Assembly (NCBI GenBank): GCA_033239525.1
Contig: BSYO01000004.1
Coordinates: 6,487,701-6,551,700 of the forward strand
Length of the DNA stretch: 64,000 bases
DNA from: Nepenthes gracilis
Taxonomy: Eukaryota > Streptophyta > Magnoliopsida > Caryophyllales > Nepenthaceae
Direction of reading: 5' to 3'
The position numbers and the translations under genes are program-made. Under the pieces are notes generated by a model. It did not search any database, had not been told where the DNA came from, and was given only the letters and a program-made list of their open reading frames with translations. Positions 1-12,059 of this stretch are shown here, one piece after another; positions within the stretch are counted from its first letter, which is position 1, and each line of letters opens with the position of its first letter.

Positions 1-44
1 TTTATTTTAAAAAAAATATCACACGTCTATAAATCAAAAGGTAT

Positions 45-115
45 CAAATGGCAAAGCAATGTGTCCTTATTTCCCCAACGCAGATGTCATGGGTTCGATT
101 CTCATGCCCACCGTT
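45..115 (+). repeat. tRNA-like / SINE-like fragment (pol III B box)
   Basis: A T-arm-like block GGGTTCGATTCTC lies at about 92-104, matching the pol III B box, with a 5-bp stem and a 7-base loop around TTCGATT. A weak A-box-like TGGCAAAGCAA lies about 42 bases upstream, the usual tRNA spacing, and a run of T follows. No matching acceptor stem is present upstream, so it is not a working tRNA gene. A decayed SINE head is the likeliest reading. Confidence 0.3.
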
Positions 116-175
116 TTTTTGGGCAAAAACCAACAAAATTTATTTAAGTAAAATATAATGCGCGTATTCATTGAA

Positions 176-260
176 GGCGCGCCACTTAGCGCAGTGGTTA
201 GTGTGTGCGTGCTCCAATCAGATGATGCGGTTTTGACTCTCCAAAGCTGCATAATGTTCC
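176..260 (+). repeat. tRNA-derived SINE-like head
   Basis: The block CTTAGCGCAGTGGTTAG near 186-202 is a near-consensus tRNA D-arm / pol III A box. A degenerate B box (GGTTTTGACTC) follows at about 230. This is the arrangement of a plant tRNA-derived SINE. It lies just after the similar fragment at 45-115. The 3' end and target duplications could not be defined. Confidence 0.45.
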
Positions 261-1850
261 TCTTATTTTCTCCTTTGTGTGAGCAGGCAGGCAGAGGAGC
301 AGGCAGGGGTAGACTCAAGCTCGCACAAATTAGAGGCGCAGGCATGCCGACGAGCATAGTGCATTATCCTTCTTTTTTATATTGCCTCAATAGACAGTGT
401 GGCACAATAAATCAAGGAATAAAATATAATTACATTACCATATAATTATTATATGATAAAAACATGCAAGAAAGTAAACTTGAAATAAACTACAGTATAA
501 TCCCCTCATTTAAAAAATTATGAGGAGATAAACAAGAATCAATCACATGACCTGCTCTGATACTAATGCTAGAAATTAAGCATCGATACATACCTTAATT
601 CATGTAATCCATATTAATTCTTCCAATAAATTGCAGCGAAATAAATAATAATACATGATGGTCTTTTCGAGAGAAAGAGAACTTTATACATGAACTGAGA
701 GATGAGTCCCTCATATGCTATTTATAGACTCTCTTTTCAAGAAGCCAACAGTTATATCTTTTCAATATGAAAATGATAAGAGTCGTACACTTTTATAAAC
801 ATATTCTTTCACAAACAGTTATGCACATTCATTTTATTAGACATATTCTTTTTCAAATATTCATGCACTTTCATTTCCTTCCATCAACAAAATAATTTAA
901 ATACTCTTTACTATTTCAATAGGCCACAAAATTCCAATTAGATCTGTAAACATGAAATTGCAATACTACTAAGAGAGTTAGAGAGCAGAACCTAAGAAGT
1001 CATGTCTACGTGGATCACTCAAAAATCATTGAAAACCTTCCGCTACATGAACAAGGCAGTCAAAATCACTGCCGAAAAAATGGAAATGATGCAATGTGGG
1101 AAAAAAAGTATGCATCAAAGCATGCGGTTAAGAATGCTGCAACATATAAATAATCAGACATGCCTGTTAGAAACCCCATGCCCCTTCCATCTCTGCAATC
1201 AATAATATACCAATTGATGTTAGGATGCCGCCCTAGCTAGAAGATCACCACTAACTGCCTAAGCTTCCATATCCTACTCTGAAGAAGATTTCAGCCAAAG
1301 AAGCCATCAACACTTATAGAGAAGCTTTTCAAGAAGTAGCAAAACTCAGACGGCAAATAAAGAACAGCACACTTCCTTGTACAAAGGCCAAGGTTTCAGG
1401 AGATGAAAGAATAACTCCACAAATTTAACATAAATATACATAGAGAGAGACATAGATACATACGAAAAGATATGTCATGAACGTATATACAAAAGGTGTT
1501 CTTGTATCAGCCTACTATTGATTAGAAAGGCAGATTAAAACACTCCGAGCAGTAAACCTGTCCAATAATAAGCCTTCCCACCTGCCATCTATTTCTCCTG
1601 TGTCAATTTTTATTTTTAGTTGAAAAGCTCCCTTAATGGGAGATTTCCCCATGATCATCTTACAATATAGGGGAGAACTGTTATCTCATCAACGAGCTCA
1701 TCCATACATAGCAATTGTTTTAAAGAAACACTTACCCAAAAATATATATATATTTTTCAAAGAAGTGACTCGTTGACCGTAGGTGAGAAATAGACTTACA
1801 TCATCCACGTTTCATAAAAAATGAAAATGTTGCATGCTGAAATTTCATAC
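261..1850 (-). other. Probable intron 1 of the QWRF gene
   Basis: The QWRF exon at 1851-3197 ends in a GT donor at 1850, and no later QWRF exon could be found on the minus strand down to base 1. The stretch is therefore most simply the 5' part of a long intron. It is mostly AT-rich and contains two coding-like plus-strand stretches listed separately. I see no other structure. Confidence 0.4.
954..1428 (+). pseudogene. Two unassigned coding-like stretches, possible gene relic
   Basis: Two plus-strand open stretches read like protein but in different frames. One (about 954-1148) ends ...MWEKKYASKHAVKNAATYK before a stop. The other (about 1255-1428) contains ISAKEAINTYREAFQEVAKL and ends ITPQI before a stop. 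Each is under 70 codons, shorter than several chance ORFs in this AT-rich window, but the composition (charged helices, few Leu/Phe/Ile runs) is unlike the surrounding noise. No family was recognised and no splice pair joins them. They could be the relic of a gene or element inserted in the QWRF intron, or chance. Confidence 0.2.
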
Positions 1851-3197
1851 CTCAGCAATCTGTCTCTGCAATAGCAACGCAGTATCTGCACTGGCATTCA
1901 TAAATCTCCATTGCAGGTGCCGGTTATAGAGAAGCCTCAACTGGTGCGCATCAACAATTCGGTTCTCTCCCACCCTTCCTCTCCGAACGTCGACATAAAA
2001 ACTGAACACAGACGGCGTATCACAAAAATAACCATTCAAGGAGCCAGCAACCGGGCTTCTTAACCTAGACGGACTGATTCCTCTCAAAGGAGATGACGTC
2101 GATGAAGTGATAAGCTTAGCTGGTGAAGCTGGCCTAGTAATTCCACGAATAGGTGACGATATTGTCCGAGGACACATCAATGGTTCATCCCTAAACTTTC
2201 TTGACTGGTTAAACTTCGACGGGGCAGCCATTTTCGACGAAGGACTCGTCGATAACATTGAGCCTGAATCCTGTAGCCGCCTTAACCGCATCTGCGTCTC
2301 CTGCCAAAACCTTGCCGATACCATAATGCCACCGGGTCCACTCCTCCCACGGGCAACGCCATTACTCTCATGTGCTCCAGAAGTGCTGCCGGAGGAAACA
2401 CTTTCTGTATCAGAAGCAGTGAGATCAGATGGTATAGAAGACTCATTCATAGAACTTGCATCTAGGGCATCTCCAATCCCACTCAAAACATCACCATTTC
2501 CAGAATTAAAATTCGATATTCCATCAATCGATGCCCTCCTACTCTCGTCTGTCAAGGATTCCTGCAATGCCCTCGCTAGCACAGCAGATTCAATAACTTT
2601 CTTCTCCATATAGTAACAGTCCAAGCTCCTCGAAAGAGGATTAGAAGGCTGGGTTCTACCAGGCCAACGCTGCTGATCAACCGACTTCGGGTTCTCAGCT
2701 TGGTCCCCATCAACTTTCCCTCTTGAAGGGGTAACCCTCCTCCTCTCCGGCGTTGATTTTCTACCATTATTACTCAAATTCACCGGCTTGGTCTTGCTAA
2801 TCGGAAGCGAAAACGTTTCACCTTGAAAAGAAACCGATAAGCTCCTAGTAGAGGTGACAAGCAGCTTCGTGGCCGCTGACACTTCACTGGCATTGGCCGG
2901 TTTAGGGGTGGCAGGCCGCCTCCGGTCGACGGATTGAGAACGTCGGGGGATTGAATTAGAAGAGGTTCTTGAGACTAAAGGAGAGGGGAACCTTCTAGAA
3001 ATTGCTGAAGATGAAGAAGAAGTAGAACTAGTAGTAGTTGTTGTAGTTGAAGATGAAGGGGACATGTATCTCGAAGGGACTTCTCTTGCTCTAGGCCTTC
3101 GACCGGGGAACCCGTTTTCTCTCTCCGAAGGCAAGAATGCAGGTCTTGAAGTTGCTCCATTTTCATGGATCTCTTGTCGTGAAATGGCGACAACCAT
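1851..3197 (-). CDS. QWRF motif-containing protein, first exon (partial)
   Basis: First coding exon (449 residues) of a QWRF-family protein. These plant proteins are related to augmin subunit 8 / EDE1 and SCO3 and bind microtubules to organise spindle, phragmoplast or cortical arrays. The N-terminus MVVAIS, a Ser/Thr-rich low-complexity run at about residues 47-65, and the basic block around SQSVDRRRPATPK are typical. The diagnostic QWRF tetrapeptide is at about 429-432, followed by MNASADTALLLQRQ. I start at the ATG at 3197; an in-frame TTG lies 7 codons upstream. The exon ends in GAG followed by GTATGA, a good donor, and reading on gives an immediate stop. Family members run to about 600-660 residues with a C-terminal coiled coil; that part is missing here and should lie left of base 1, unless the copy is truncated. 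Confidence 0.88.
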
Positions 3198-3640
3198 TAT
3201 CCACCATGAAAAGATCAAAGAAGTTGCTTCTCACGTTGCCTCTGAGAGAGGTTCAGGCTTAGAACTAATACTTGTACACTTTCAAATCCTGTATAAGACC
3301 ATAAAATCCCACTTGACATGAAATACCCAGATGAGCATTGTAGTGGATTCAGAGTCTCGAAGCCATAATCCTCTGCAAATTGATCTTGGAGAAAGAGGAG
3401 TGACAGTTGGCAAAAACAAAAATCAACACTTACAAAAAGACATAGACAGAAGGCGTAGGTGTTAAGAGTTCCAGTTTTTCTAGCAGGAAAAACTGCCGGG
3501 AAGAGACGGGAGTGAGAGATGGGGTTGGTGAGACACAAGAGGGGAGAGATTTGGGTAGGCTTATAAGGTGGAAGGAGACGAGAGAGATAGAGGGGTGTGG
3601 GCTTTGGGATTTTGTGGATCTTTGGGTAGGCGTACTACGA
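3198..3640 (-). promoter_or_regulatory. 5' leader and promoter region of the QWRF gene
   Basis: Upstream of the QWRF start the minus strand carries a CT-rich leader, including pyrimidine runs about 3530-3600, typical of plant 5' UTRs. The only TATA-like string is a weak TTATAAG near 3560. An open frame across 3215-3538 has no similarity to any protein I know and is probably untranslated leader. The transcription start cannot be fixed by eye. Confidence 0.35.
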
Positions 3641-6600
3641 TAATCACTTTTTTTTGGGTTTTATAAGCAGCAGAGTTGAAATGTACCTTGATTCATTATT
3701 TTATGGCAATGGAGGAGAAGGAGCGGGGGTCGGGCTACCAATCATCTTTGACCCTGCTGATGAAACTCTATCACCGTTGAAACTATACCACTGGGATATG
3801 ATTCATACTGCATTGTAGCTCTTACCATTTTTATTCATTTTCCTTGTACCTACTACTTACAATGTTCATTGGTTCAAAAGCAGATTTTTGTCTGCCTTAT
3901 CTCTCATTTCACTGCTATCCATTTCTAGCTTGTTTGAGAGGACGTGGATGGCAAGGAAGGAAATGGGGGCTCTGCTTTGAGAAGCAGAGTTTTATCTATT
4001 TTAAAAGGTCATACACAAAAATATACGTAAAAAATTAAAGATAAATCTTACATATAATATGAATAATTGCCTTCAAACTTTTAAATATAGTACCTTTACA
4101 AATGAAATTTCTGTATATATTAAACATATCTCAAAGAATTAATGGACAGGACCAACCTGCTAAACAAAACTCATTTTATCTGTATAATTTATACATCTAT
4201 CTCCATAGTTATAGTCATAATTTATATTTGGAGATACAGAATTATTTTTTAACTTCAATTATGAGATTAAACAGACTGTTCCATCTGCCTAAGTCCTTAT
4301 CATTGTACCAGCAGAAAGAAATGATGAAACACATAAAACTAGTACAAAGCAAAAAGTTGGATGATGCTTAAATAAGAAAAAAGGTGACTTTACAGACTAA
4401 TTAAATAGGAAAAAGAATAAGGTGGCATAGGCTTGTAATGATAATTGCAAGCTAAAGTCCCAACAGTAACCATTAACCGATTTGATTTTGATCCATTAAC
4501 TTGTTTTTTTTTGTTTAATTTATTTAGGATGCACAGTCCCCGTCTTCCCCCTACTCATTTTGTCCATCTCTCCATCATCTCTTTGTTTTCATGTAAGAAG
4601 CAATGCTCTCCGTATCTGCATTTTGTGTAAAACAAAAGCATTCTAAAATGTTTCAATCCAAAAAAGGGAGTATTTGTAGAATTTACTCTTTTTTTTTTTT
4701 CATTTTATTTTATTTTTAGAATTATCCAATTTGGCCCATTAGTTGATCTTGATAAAATTGTAGCTAAGGAAGTGCAAATTGAATTATATGGCAATGGATT
4801 TTGGATCAAAATGAAGCATTTGGACGTGCATAATGAATGATTTTTTTTTAAATTTTTACGGTATATTTAATTATTAAAATAAAATAAAATAAAAATAAAA
4901 ATAATTATTTTTAAAAAATAAAATAAGATATAAATAAAATTAAAATTTTTTATTTTTATATCTTATTACTCATTTAAAATAATTATAAATAAATTAAAAA
5001 TTAATATTTTAATATTTAATATATAATAATAATATAAGAAATATAGTAAAAATTTATACTAATAACTTTTTTATCATTATTTTAAAAAAAAAGATTTTAA
5101 AGGTCAAAAAATATGAATAATGTCTACAGCAATAATTGCTAATATTATATATAATAGAATTATAGTACTTATTTTCCTCCCCATAGCTTCCGAAGCCTTC
5201 TTGTTGTGAAGGCAAAATCCTCAACTCACAAAGAGAGTTTGCAAAGAAATGGACCTTTCGCCTACAATTTTTTTCATTTTTACACCCTCCATATGATACC
5301 TTATCAAGTGGAGCCAATATTCAAACACCCCATGTAAAAACTCGCCATAGTCTTCCTTGCTACAACCGCCTCGACAATACTCTAGGCACAATATGCCAGA
5401 GCAATGATATTTCCATGAGTCCCGCTGACAAGCCTTCTCACTAGGGTAGACAAACAAGCAATTAGTCCAACCATGACAACCACTACGGGTGTAATGACAA
5501 ACCTTGAACTAATATATCTAAAACTGGTCAAAGGAGTATGGGTTGCAATCTGGGTCGGACCTGTCTTTGCATTCGGATTCGCCATTGTATGAGATGAATT
5601 TTTGCATAAAGGTGGCAATCTCGAATCCGGACGGCATCGAATCCGAAAAGAAAAGAATAACGAACAGACAAGGGGTGAGAGTTTCAAACGAATGATAAAA
5701 AAAATAAAGAATAGAACGATAATAACCACGGGAATAGTTATTCTTTACATACGAGAAATAAAAAACACTTAAGAATACTTGATATTTTTTATTCATTGAA
5801 TTGGAGGAATAATTATTAATCCAAAAATAATTATTCCGTATAAAAAAATCAAATGTAAGAATAAATATTTCATAGATAATAAAATATAAATAAAATTTAT
5901 ATTCCTATCAACCAAACATGTCATTAAAATGTCAAACAAAATAATAAAATTTAGCATGCCAATATTATAACTTCAACCAGATAAATTTGCTGACCAGAAC
6001 TTTGATGAACAGATTAAATTTTCTATAGTTGAACTGATTTTTCAAAACAACGTGAATAGACAGTGGAAACAACCATCAAAGCTTATTTCACCAATGTTTT
6101 TACTGACAAGTAAAAAACCTATACATAAAATAATATCAGCTCATCAAGGCATGCATTACTTGCATAATGCCTTACAAATTATGCCAACTCTCTATTCTTT
6201 TTCTTTTCCATGTTGTCAGAGAAAAAAAAGAAAAAAAGCAGTTATAATACAAGATTTAAAACCTAATCTGATGTCAAATACAAGTGTTCATCTATAAATA
6301 TAGTCTCTTCACAAGGTTATATTCAAAACTTCACACATTTGACATTCTTCAAATCCCCATAATATAAAAATTTGTGGGATAAACAACCTTTTTTAACATG
6401 GCCAACGCCCTTCACCATCAACATCTTTATCATTATTGCCACGTAAAAATAGCAGCAAAAAAAGTGTACGTTGTGACAGGCCAGGACTCTTAACTTGGCA
6501 CCACTAGAGTAGATGGAGAGGACAAGAAGAAAGAAAGGGCATCTAGGTGGCTTGCGCACGCTATCTTCAACAGGGAAGATAAGGGTTTTTGGCAAAAGAA

Positions 6601-7680
6601 CAGAAAAGAGGAGCATATACTTGTCTTCAAGTGGTCTAAATTCACGAGCACCCATTAACATTGTCCCACCAGTCACCATCACTTTTGACAGCATAGTTCT
6701 AGAGCTTTCCCCGTTGGAGTCACCAACTAATTAGCGACACATTAGTTCTACTCCAATTAGAAAAAGGTAAAAGATGGTTAAATGCACAAAACCTGCCATA
6801 TTATATATGCAAGAAGTGGCAAATTTTTTTCCTTGCAATAAATCCGTGACAGCCAAATCATAATAAAGCAACTTCAGGCTGCAACAACGCTTACTGCCGT
6901 ATATTCAGCTTATGAGCATGTCAACTTACAGCTAAATGATCTCGCCTGGGCCCACGGGGGTGTACCCAAAGTATTTTTTTGGTTGATATGGACTAGAGCT
7001 AGGAGTAAGAAAACTGCAAGTAATCATCGCCCTTCAACTTTTGATGGACTGCAAAAGCATCAAAGATAATGGCATATCCTCAATACTAGCAAAAGCATGA
7101 GAAGCATTTTGTGGACTCAAAAGCAAAAAAGAGCAAATACATTTGAATCACACTCCATAGAATGAGCATACAGTATATTCTATGATGAGCACAATTGAGT
7201 GCACAAAGATTAAACTTGGCTGCAAGATAGATCAACGCCTAATTAATTGTTCTCAGAATAATTAATGAAGTTACCACATCTTGGACCAACAGCACAAAAC
7301 AAGTTTCTGGAATTACAAAAAATAAGCAACTTGTCATATCCTTTCAACATTTAAAACTCACGTGAGTATTCAACTCCCACATACTTTCATATCGTTCAGT
7401 TGATATCACATATTCTTCAATGGTAATGCAGGGATTCAAATCAATTTGGTTAGGTCAAAGTCTCACTAAAAATTTACATAGCTTCATTTAGGTAAAAGTT
7501 ATCATATGTCAGATACTTCTTTAAACATATTGACCAGGTTTGGCTGCTAAATTTGTGTTACTTTCACTTGGTAAGACTTTCAACATGACTGGTATGATAT
7601 AGAGTATGGATAAATAGTAATTCCAAGCACATGCATGGATTAGCAGCAAAAGCAAAAATATTAAACCGTTCATAGCTTTC
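3641..7680. other. Gene-poor AT-rich stretch
   Basis: No convincing gene was found. An AT-rich hairpin near 4921-4970 (AATAAGATATAAATAAAA with its complement downstream) looks like a decayed MITE or similar foldback element. A short open frame at 5382-5585 is listed separately. A more balanced patch at 6480-6730 is open on both strands but matches nothing I recognise. Confidence 0.5.
5382..5585 (-). CDS. Hypothetical 67-residue protein (uncertain)
   Basis: An ATG-started frame encoding MANPNAKTGPTQIATHT..., with a hydrophobic segment FVITPVVVVMVGLIACLSTL at about residues 29-48 that could span a membrane, then a basic stretch and a stop. Base composition here is more balanced than the flanks, the main reason for listing it. 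I recognise no family. The frames downstream on the same strand (to about 5180) also look faintly coding, so this may be the relic of a larger gene broken by frameshifts. Chance is a real alternative. Confidence 0.2.
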   Translation of the reverse strand: MANPNAKTGPTQIATHTPLTSFRYISSRFVITPVVVVMVGLIACLSTLVRRLVSGTHGNIIALAYCA

Positions 7681-9488
7681 ACTGCACACAGATGAGTGAC
7701 CAGGAAAAGAATAGCAGTTTCACCTTAATGAACCCAATTTCCTTGGCGTTGCAGCAGAATCATTGCCTACAGCACAGTAGTTTGTACTTCCGGATCAAAG
7801 CATGGGGATGCCCACATACACGGCTGCAGAAACATCAAAGTTATCAAAGAGGATTAACCATAGACCAATATTTGAGATTTTTTTTTTTTTTGATGAGTAA
7901 TTATTGTATAAATGAGCCAAAAGTTCATGTACAAAACAAACGTCAAAGGACAGCCCAAAAATGACTATAATAAATATAGCATCAACTAAAAAGAAAAAGA
8001 TTAAGTATCAAAAATATGAGAAAATTATAACAGCTGATTTTTGAATTTATGTTTAAGACATTATTATTACTATGCGTTGGATAAATGTAGAAAGTAATTA
8101 TATAATGAAAATTTTGAGAAAAATCAAATTTGAGGACAATGGTTTTGCACCTGATGGGCACCAATAGTATGCTCGTACATATTTTAGACAAAACCTCCAC
8201 ATCTAAGATGCATATGATAGGCAATTCTGGGTGGGTTTGGTGGTAAGAGTGGCGTTCTTGTGTGGAGAGGCGCCCATGTGGGATTTAGGCAAAATAGGTA
8301 ATACCTAATGCAACGCTTGTGCGTGCATGTAATTGGGCATGGTAACTGATATACGCTTAATCAACACTCATGTGTTAAAAAGACCCATTCACATGATTAG
8401 GTTATTTTTGCCAGAAAAAGGGAGAGAAAAGGGAAAAAAGAAAAGGGATGGAAGAGAGAAAGTGAATGAATGTAATTTTGAAACTATTTCATGTCAATTC
8501 TGGTAAATTTGTTACTTAAGATAAGTATATCTAAGCTCATTCTTTGATCTATTATTAAAATCTTTTTAATATTTCTTCCAATTCTTATTTAAATGTATAT
8601 ACATGTCGCCATTTTCACCCTTTTTCGAACATTTTAGTATATATGTTTATTTTATCGAACATTTTGAGATTTTATTGGTTTTTTCTGAATATTCGGAGAT
8701 TTCACTTGTTTTTACTCAAAATTTGAAGATTTTGTACACTTCTATTTAACATTTGAGTATTTTGAATATTTAAGTTCAAATTTGAGATATTATAAAAGAA
8801 ATTATAAAATATTTATATATTTGACCTCACATGTTATTTTTATACAATTATTTGATGAGAATTTTATTTTGTGAGATGGGTACAAAGATCTCATTTTTTT
8901 CCCTAATTTGAAAAGGTTTCAAATATATGATATGTGATATGTGATGAGAAGTTCTTTATTTGACAAATAAGAATTATTATATTGTGAATAGATTATATCA
9001 GACATGTCCTAACATATTATACACACTTGAATAATACATCTATCATTCACAGGTAGGAAAATAGGTGTTCAGACTTATCTATGAGATATTATAGATAGCT
9101 TACTTACAGGTCTTAAATAGTATTATATGGGACTAAAGCTACCAAAAATATATGCAGCCCGATCTTCAAAGTTGCCCGTTAATTAGTCGGTGCACAAGTC
9201 ATCGGTCATTGGTTCTTAAGTTTTTATGTGTTTTTGACACAATTAATAGATTTTAACATGTTTTCGATTGAGTCATTTGGCTTTCATGTTTTCATATGCA
9301 CATTTACATGATTTAGTCTTCCCATATTTTTCATCATTCTACATAATTTGAATATTCATTAATATTAAACAATTTGTATGAAATCATGGTTTGAAACAAA
9401 TTTACTGAAAATTTGGCATGTAGACTTTCACATGTGATTTATGATTTTTTTGTCATTTCATCTATTTTTCTCACACATATTCATTTAT

Positions 9489-9493
<5 letters not shown>

Positions 9494-9519
<26 letters not shown>

Positions 9520-9520
9520 T
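9494..9520. repeat. (TA)n microsatellite
   Basis: About 13 TA dinucleotides in uninterrupted alternation, within AT-rich DNA. Confidence 0.9.
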
Positions 9521-10004
9521 ACTGAGCATTAGAGACATCTTTATAAATATTTTCAAAACCCTTCTAAATTATCAAGTAGTAAATTCTTGTAGGATTTAAG
9601 TAGAAGACTATTAAAGACTTTTCTATAAGTTTGTATTTGTAGTATTATGAGTTGTTTTAAATCTAATATAATGAATAGAATTTATATTTAAGTTTCACTG
9701 TATAGATTTTGGGTCGGTTTGCCTAACAAAGTTAAGTACGGTTTTTCGCAAATATAAGTTTGACATTTTGATTAGATACTTCCCCTTGCAGCGATATTAT
9801 AGATTGGGTAGGTATAATATTGTTTTAATGCTAGATGAAAATAGTTTGGTCATTCATGTAATTGCTGCAATTATATTTAATTTAGATTATTTACATCATT
9901 AATATGCAGTGTCCAATCCGATTTCCGTTATTTGACCATGATTATTATGGATAAGTTTTATTTCTGACATTATTATTATTATCTATCCGTGTTAGGGTTG
10001 TGAC

Positions 10005-10240
10005 CAGAACTTCTGCAGCACTCTTTGTAGTTAATCTCCAATTGCGTCTAATAGGGCATTGGCCTCATCAAGCAAACCCTGCAAGGAGACAAATTTCCCA
10101 ACAGGAGACTTCAAGATGCCCCAATAAAAAGGTCAGTGGCTAAAGGGGGGCCGGGATTGTTTAAGCACTTGTTGTGGGACTTCAAATAAAGTTGACAGAA
10201 GCTGCAAGAGCGATTTTGGAGGCCCTCTGGATAAGGGATT
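10005..10240 (-). pseudogene. Coding-like fragments of unknown origin
   Basis: On the minus strand the segment ending at about 10045 reads FVSLQGLLDEANALLDAIGD and then stops. It is preceded by TTGCAG, a possible splice acceptor, directly before GGTTTGCTTGATGAG. A second frame higher up (to about 10240) reads ...NNPGPPLATDLFIGAS before a stop. Both look protein-like but are short, in different frames and match no family I know. They may be an unlocated last exon or a pseudogene relic inside the RPS29 intron. Confidence 0.22.
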
Positions 10241-10272
10241 TCCTTTCCATTTAGCAGAAGCCCACAAATGCC

Positions 10273-10400
10273 CCTCAGTACCACCACACCAGGTCAGCGG
10301 ATTTCTTAATCTGTGTGTCATTATCCTCAGTAACACCACACCAAGTCAGCGGATTTCTTACTCTGTGTCATTACCCTCAATACCACCACACCTGGTCAGC
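10273..10400 (+). repeat. 52-bp tandem repeat, about 2.5 copies
   Basis: Three starts of a unit beginning CCTCAGTACCACCACACC (then AGGTCAGCGGATTTCTTA) are spaced about 50-52 bases apart. The last copy is partial. Confidence 0.8.
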
Positions 10401-12059
10401 AAACCACCATTGTCGACTCCATTAGTATTGTGGTTATGTGGAGGCCACTGAGCAGTGGTTCTGTCATAAATAGGACTTTTTTGTTTTTTTTGCAATTTTT
10501 ATTTTGTTCTTTAGCACTCCCTGGTGTTTACACTCCATCAGCCAAATAGGAAGAAATGGGAACCATATACGCCCCACCCCTCTTGAACCAAAAAAATTTA
10601 TGCAACAAAACATGCCCTTATCCAAAAATGAAATGGAAAAATGTTTCCCTCTCTTTACTACCCTGAATTTAACCCTCTTCTTTACCCCCTCACTCTTTCC
10701 CCTCCTCTCAAACCAAATGTTCCCTCAGTTGAACGAGACAATTTTTTTATAGAAGCAGCCAAAAACAAAAAACAAAAGGAATACGAGATACTGACACAGC
10801 TAACTCATTCATAACTTGCTAACAAAGAAGGATATGAAATTCAAAATGGAAAACTTAGGTCAAAGCAACCTACTATGACAGATGAGTGTAAAAGATTCAA
10901 AGAATGCCACAACAAACTCCCATAGAAAAAGGATCTAGAACCCTTTTACCAATGATGGACCTCAGAGAATCTCTCCCACAATGTATTAGATATGAGCTCA
11001 GTTTCTATAATACAATTGACAATGTTATATGAATTTGTTTTCCATTGAAAATTTATGCACCTACTATCACTTTCTCATTTTGCAACTCTTAGCAGTATCC
11101 ACGACTTTCAGAGACTAGTTTTTCTGCAAAGGTTATTCACATAACCATTTAATCCTTGCTAAATGCACACCATTGAATTACTCCCCCAAGCAATAGCCAG
11201 GCTATTTTTTTCCGTTACTTCATGCTCTTATCTCCCACATCTTGTGAATTGACAATTTTTAACTTTAATTACTTTGATATCTTTGCACGTCCGATAAAAC
11301 TACTGGGGATAATACCTCCTCCATAACATAAAGTAACAAATTATAAACCCTTTTTACCCAGAAGGTGAGTTCTAAAATCAACTAACACAATTCAGTAGTT
11401 ATTAATATTCCAACTAGCATTTTGCTAAAAAAAAAAAAAAAGTAGCACTACTAAGCCAAAATTAATTATCATAATTATTGATGTATATCAGCACTGCAGC
11501 TGATTAGCAGTCCAAAGCCATATGTTATAAGTAATGAAGAGGATGTAAACAGTAACTTCTTCAATAGTTAAAGACCTGATCTAGTTTGTGTAGGATTATT
11601 AAATAGACTGGGCACGTCTGAAAAAAAACTAGGGTTCGTTCGATGAAATGGGGTAGCCTGACCATAATTTTAAATTGAACCACAACAAATCTAGTGGCAT
11701 TTAGTCCTAATTTAATAGCTTAACTAATCCTTCTGCAAATTTAGTAACTAGATGTCACGTCAATACAACATAAATTCATCATACATTATCCTTTTCCAAC
11801 GCAACGATCTAGCATCTCACAAGCCACAACAAAGGGAGATAGAGAGAACCACTAATGGAGTGAGATGGAGAGAAAAATGCACCAGGTGCGGGAACCAGGG
11901 CCGAAGTTTCTGGGATGAGAGTTCCACACATTCGAATGCCCCATCGTCGTTTGGTTGTTGCTGATGCCTGCTGTTGGTGCCTGATGTTTGACGGCTGAGC
12001 TCGAAGACAGGTGCGCTTGCCCAATGATAAGGGTTCCCGCGAGGTTATTTCAAACGGCT

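Larger units (their letters stand above)
7825..11882 (-). other. Intron region of the RPS29 relic
   Basis: About 4 kb between the two RPS29 exons. It is mostly AT-rich and holds a (TA)n microsatellite, a possible coding relic at 10005-10240 and a 52-bp tandem repeat at 10273-10400. A patch at 8230-8330 (GGTTTGGTGGTAAGAGTGG) is weakly SINE-like but lacks a B box. Nothing else was recognised. Confidence 0.4.
7724..11944 (-). pseudogene. RPS29: Disabled 40S ribosomal protein S29 (uS14) gene copy
   Basis: RPS29 is a zinc-binding small protein of the 40S ribosomal subunit head. Exon 1 (11944-11883) encodes [20 protein letters not shown] plus two bases of a Cys codon and ends at a GT donor. Exon 2 (7823-7724) follows an AG acceptor, and its phase restores the conserved TCRVCG junction. 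It reads RVCGHPHALIRKYKLLCCRQ, then a TGA stop (7762-7760), then FCCNAKEIGFIK and a GT at the position where plant RPS29 genes can have a further intron before the last residues. The stop replaces the fourth zinc-ligand Cys of the CxxC...CxxC pair. Several other near-invariant residues are also changed (GNPH to GHPH, YGLM to YKLL, FRSN to FCCN). Retained introns show a duplicated, not retrocopied, gene. The 4-kb intron is unusually long. Confidence 0.75.

Noticed and set aside
2107..2613. Long plus-strand frame
   Set aside because: It is the complement of the QWRF exon, and its composition follows from that gene.
6323..6734. Overlapping open frames on both strands
   Set aside because: Both read moderately well, but I could not tie either to a family, splice site or neighbour.
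8230..8330. Possible SINE head (GGTTTGGTGGTAAGAGTGG)
   Set aside because: No B box at the right spacing.
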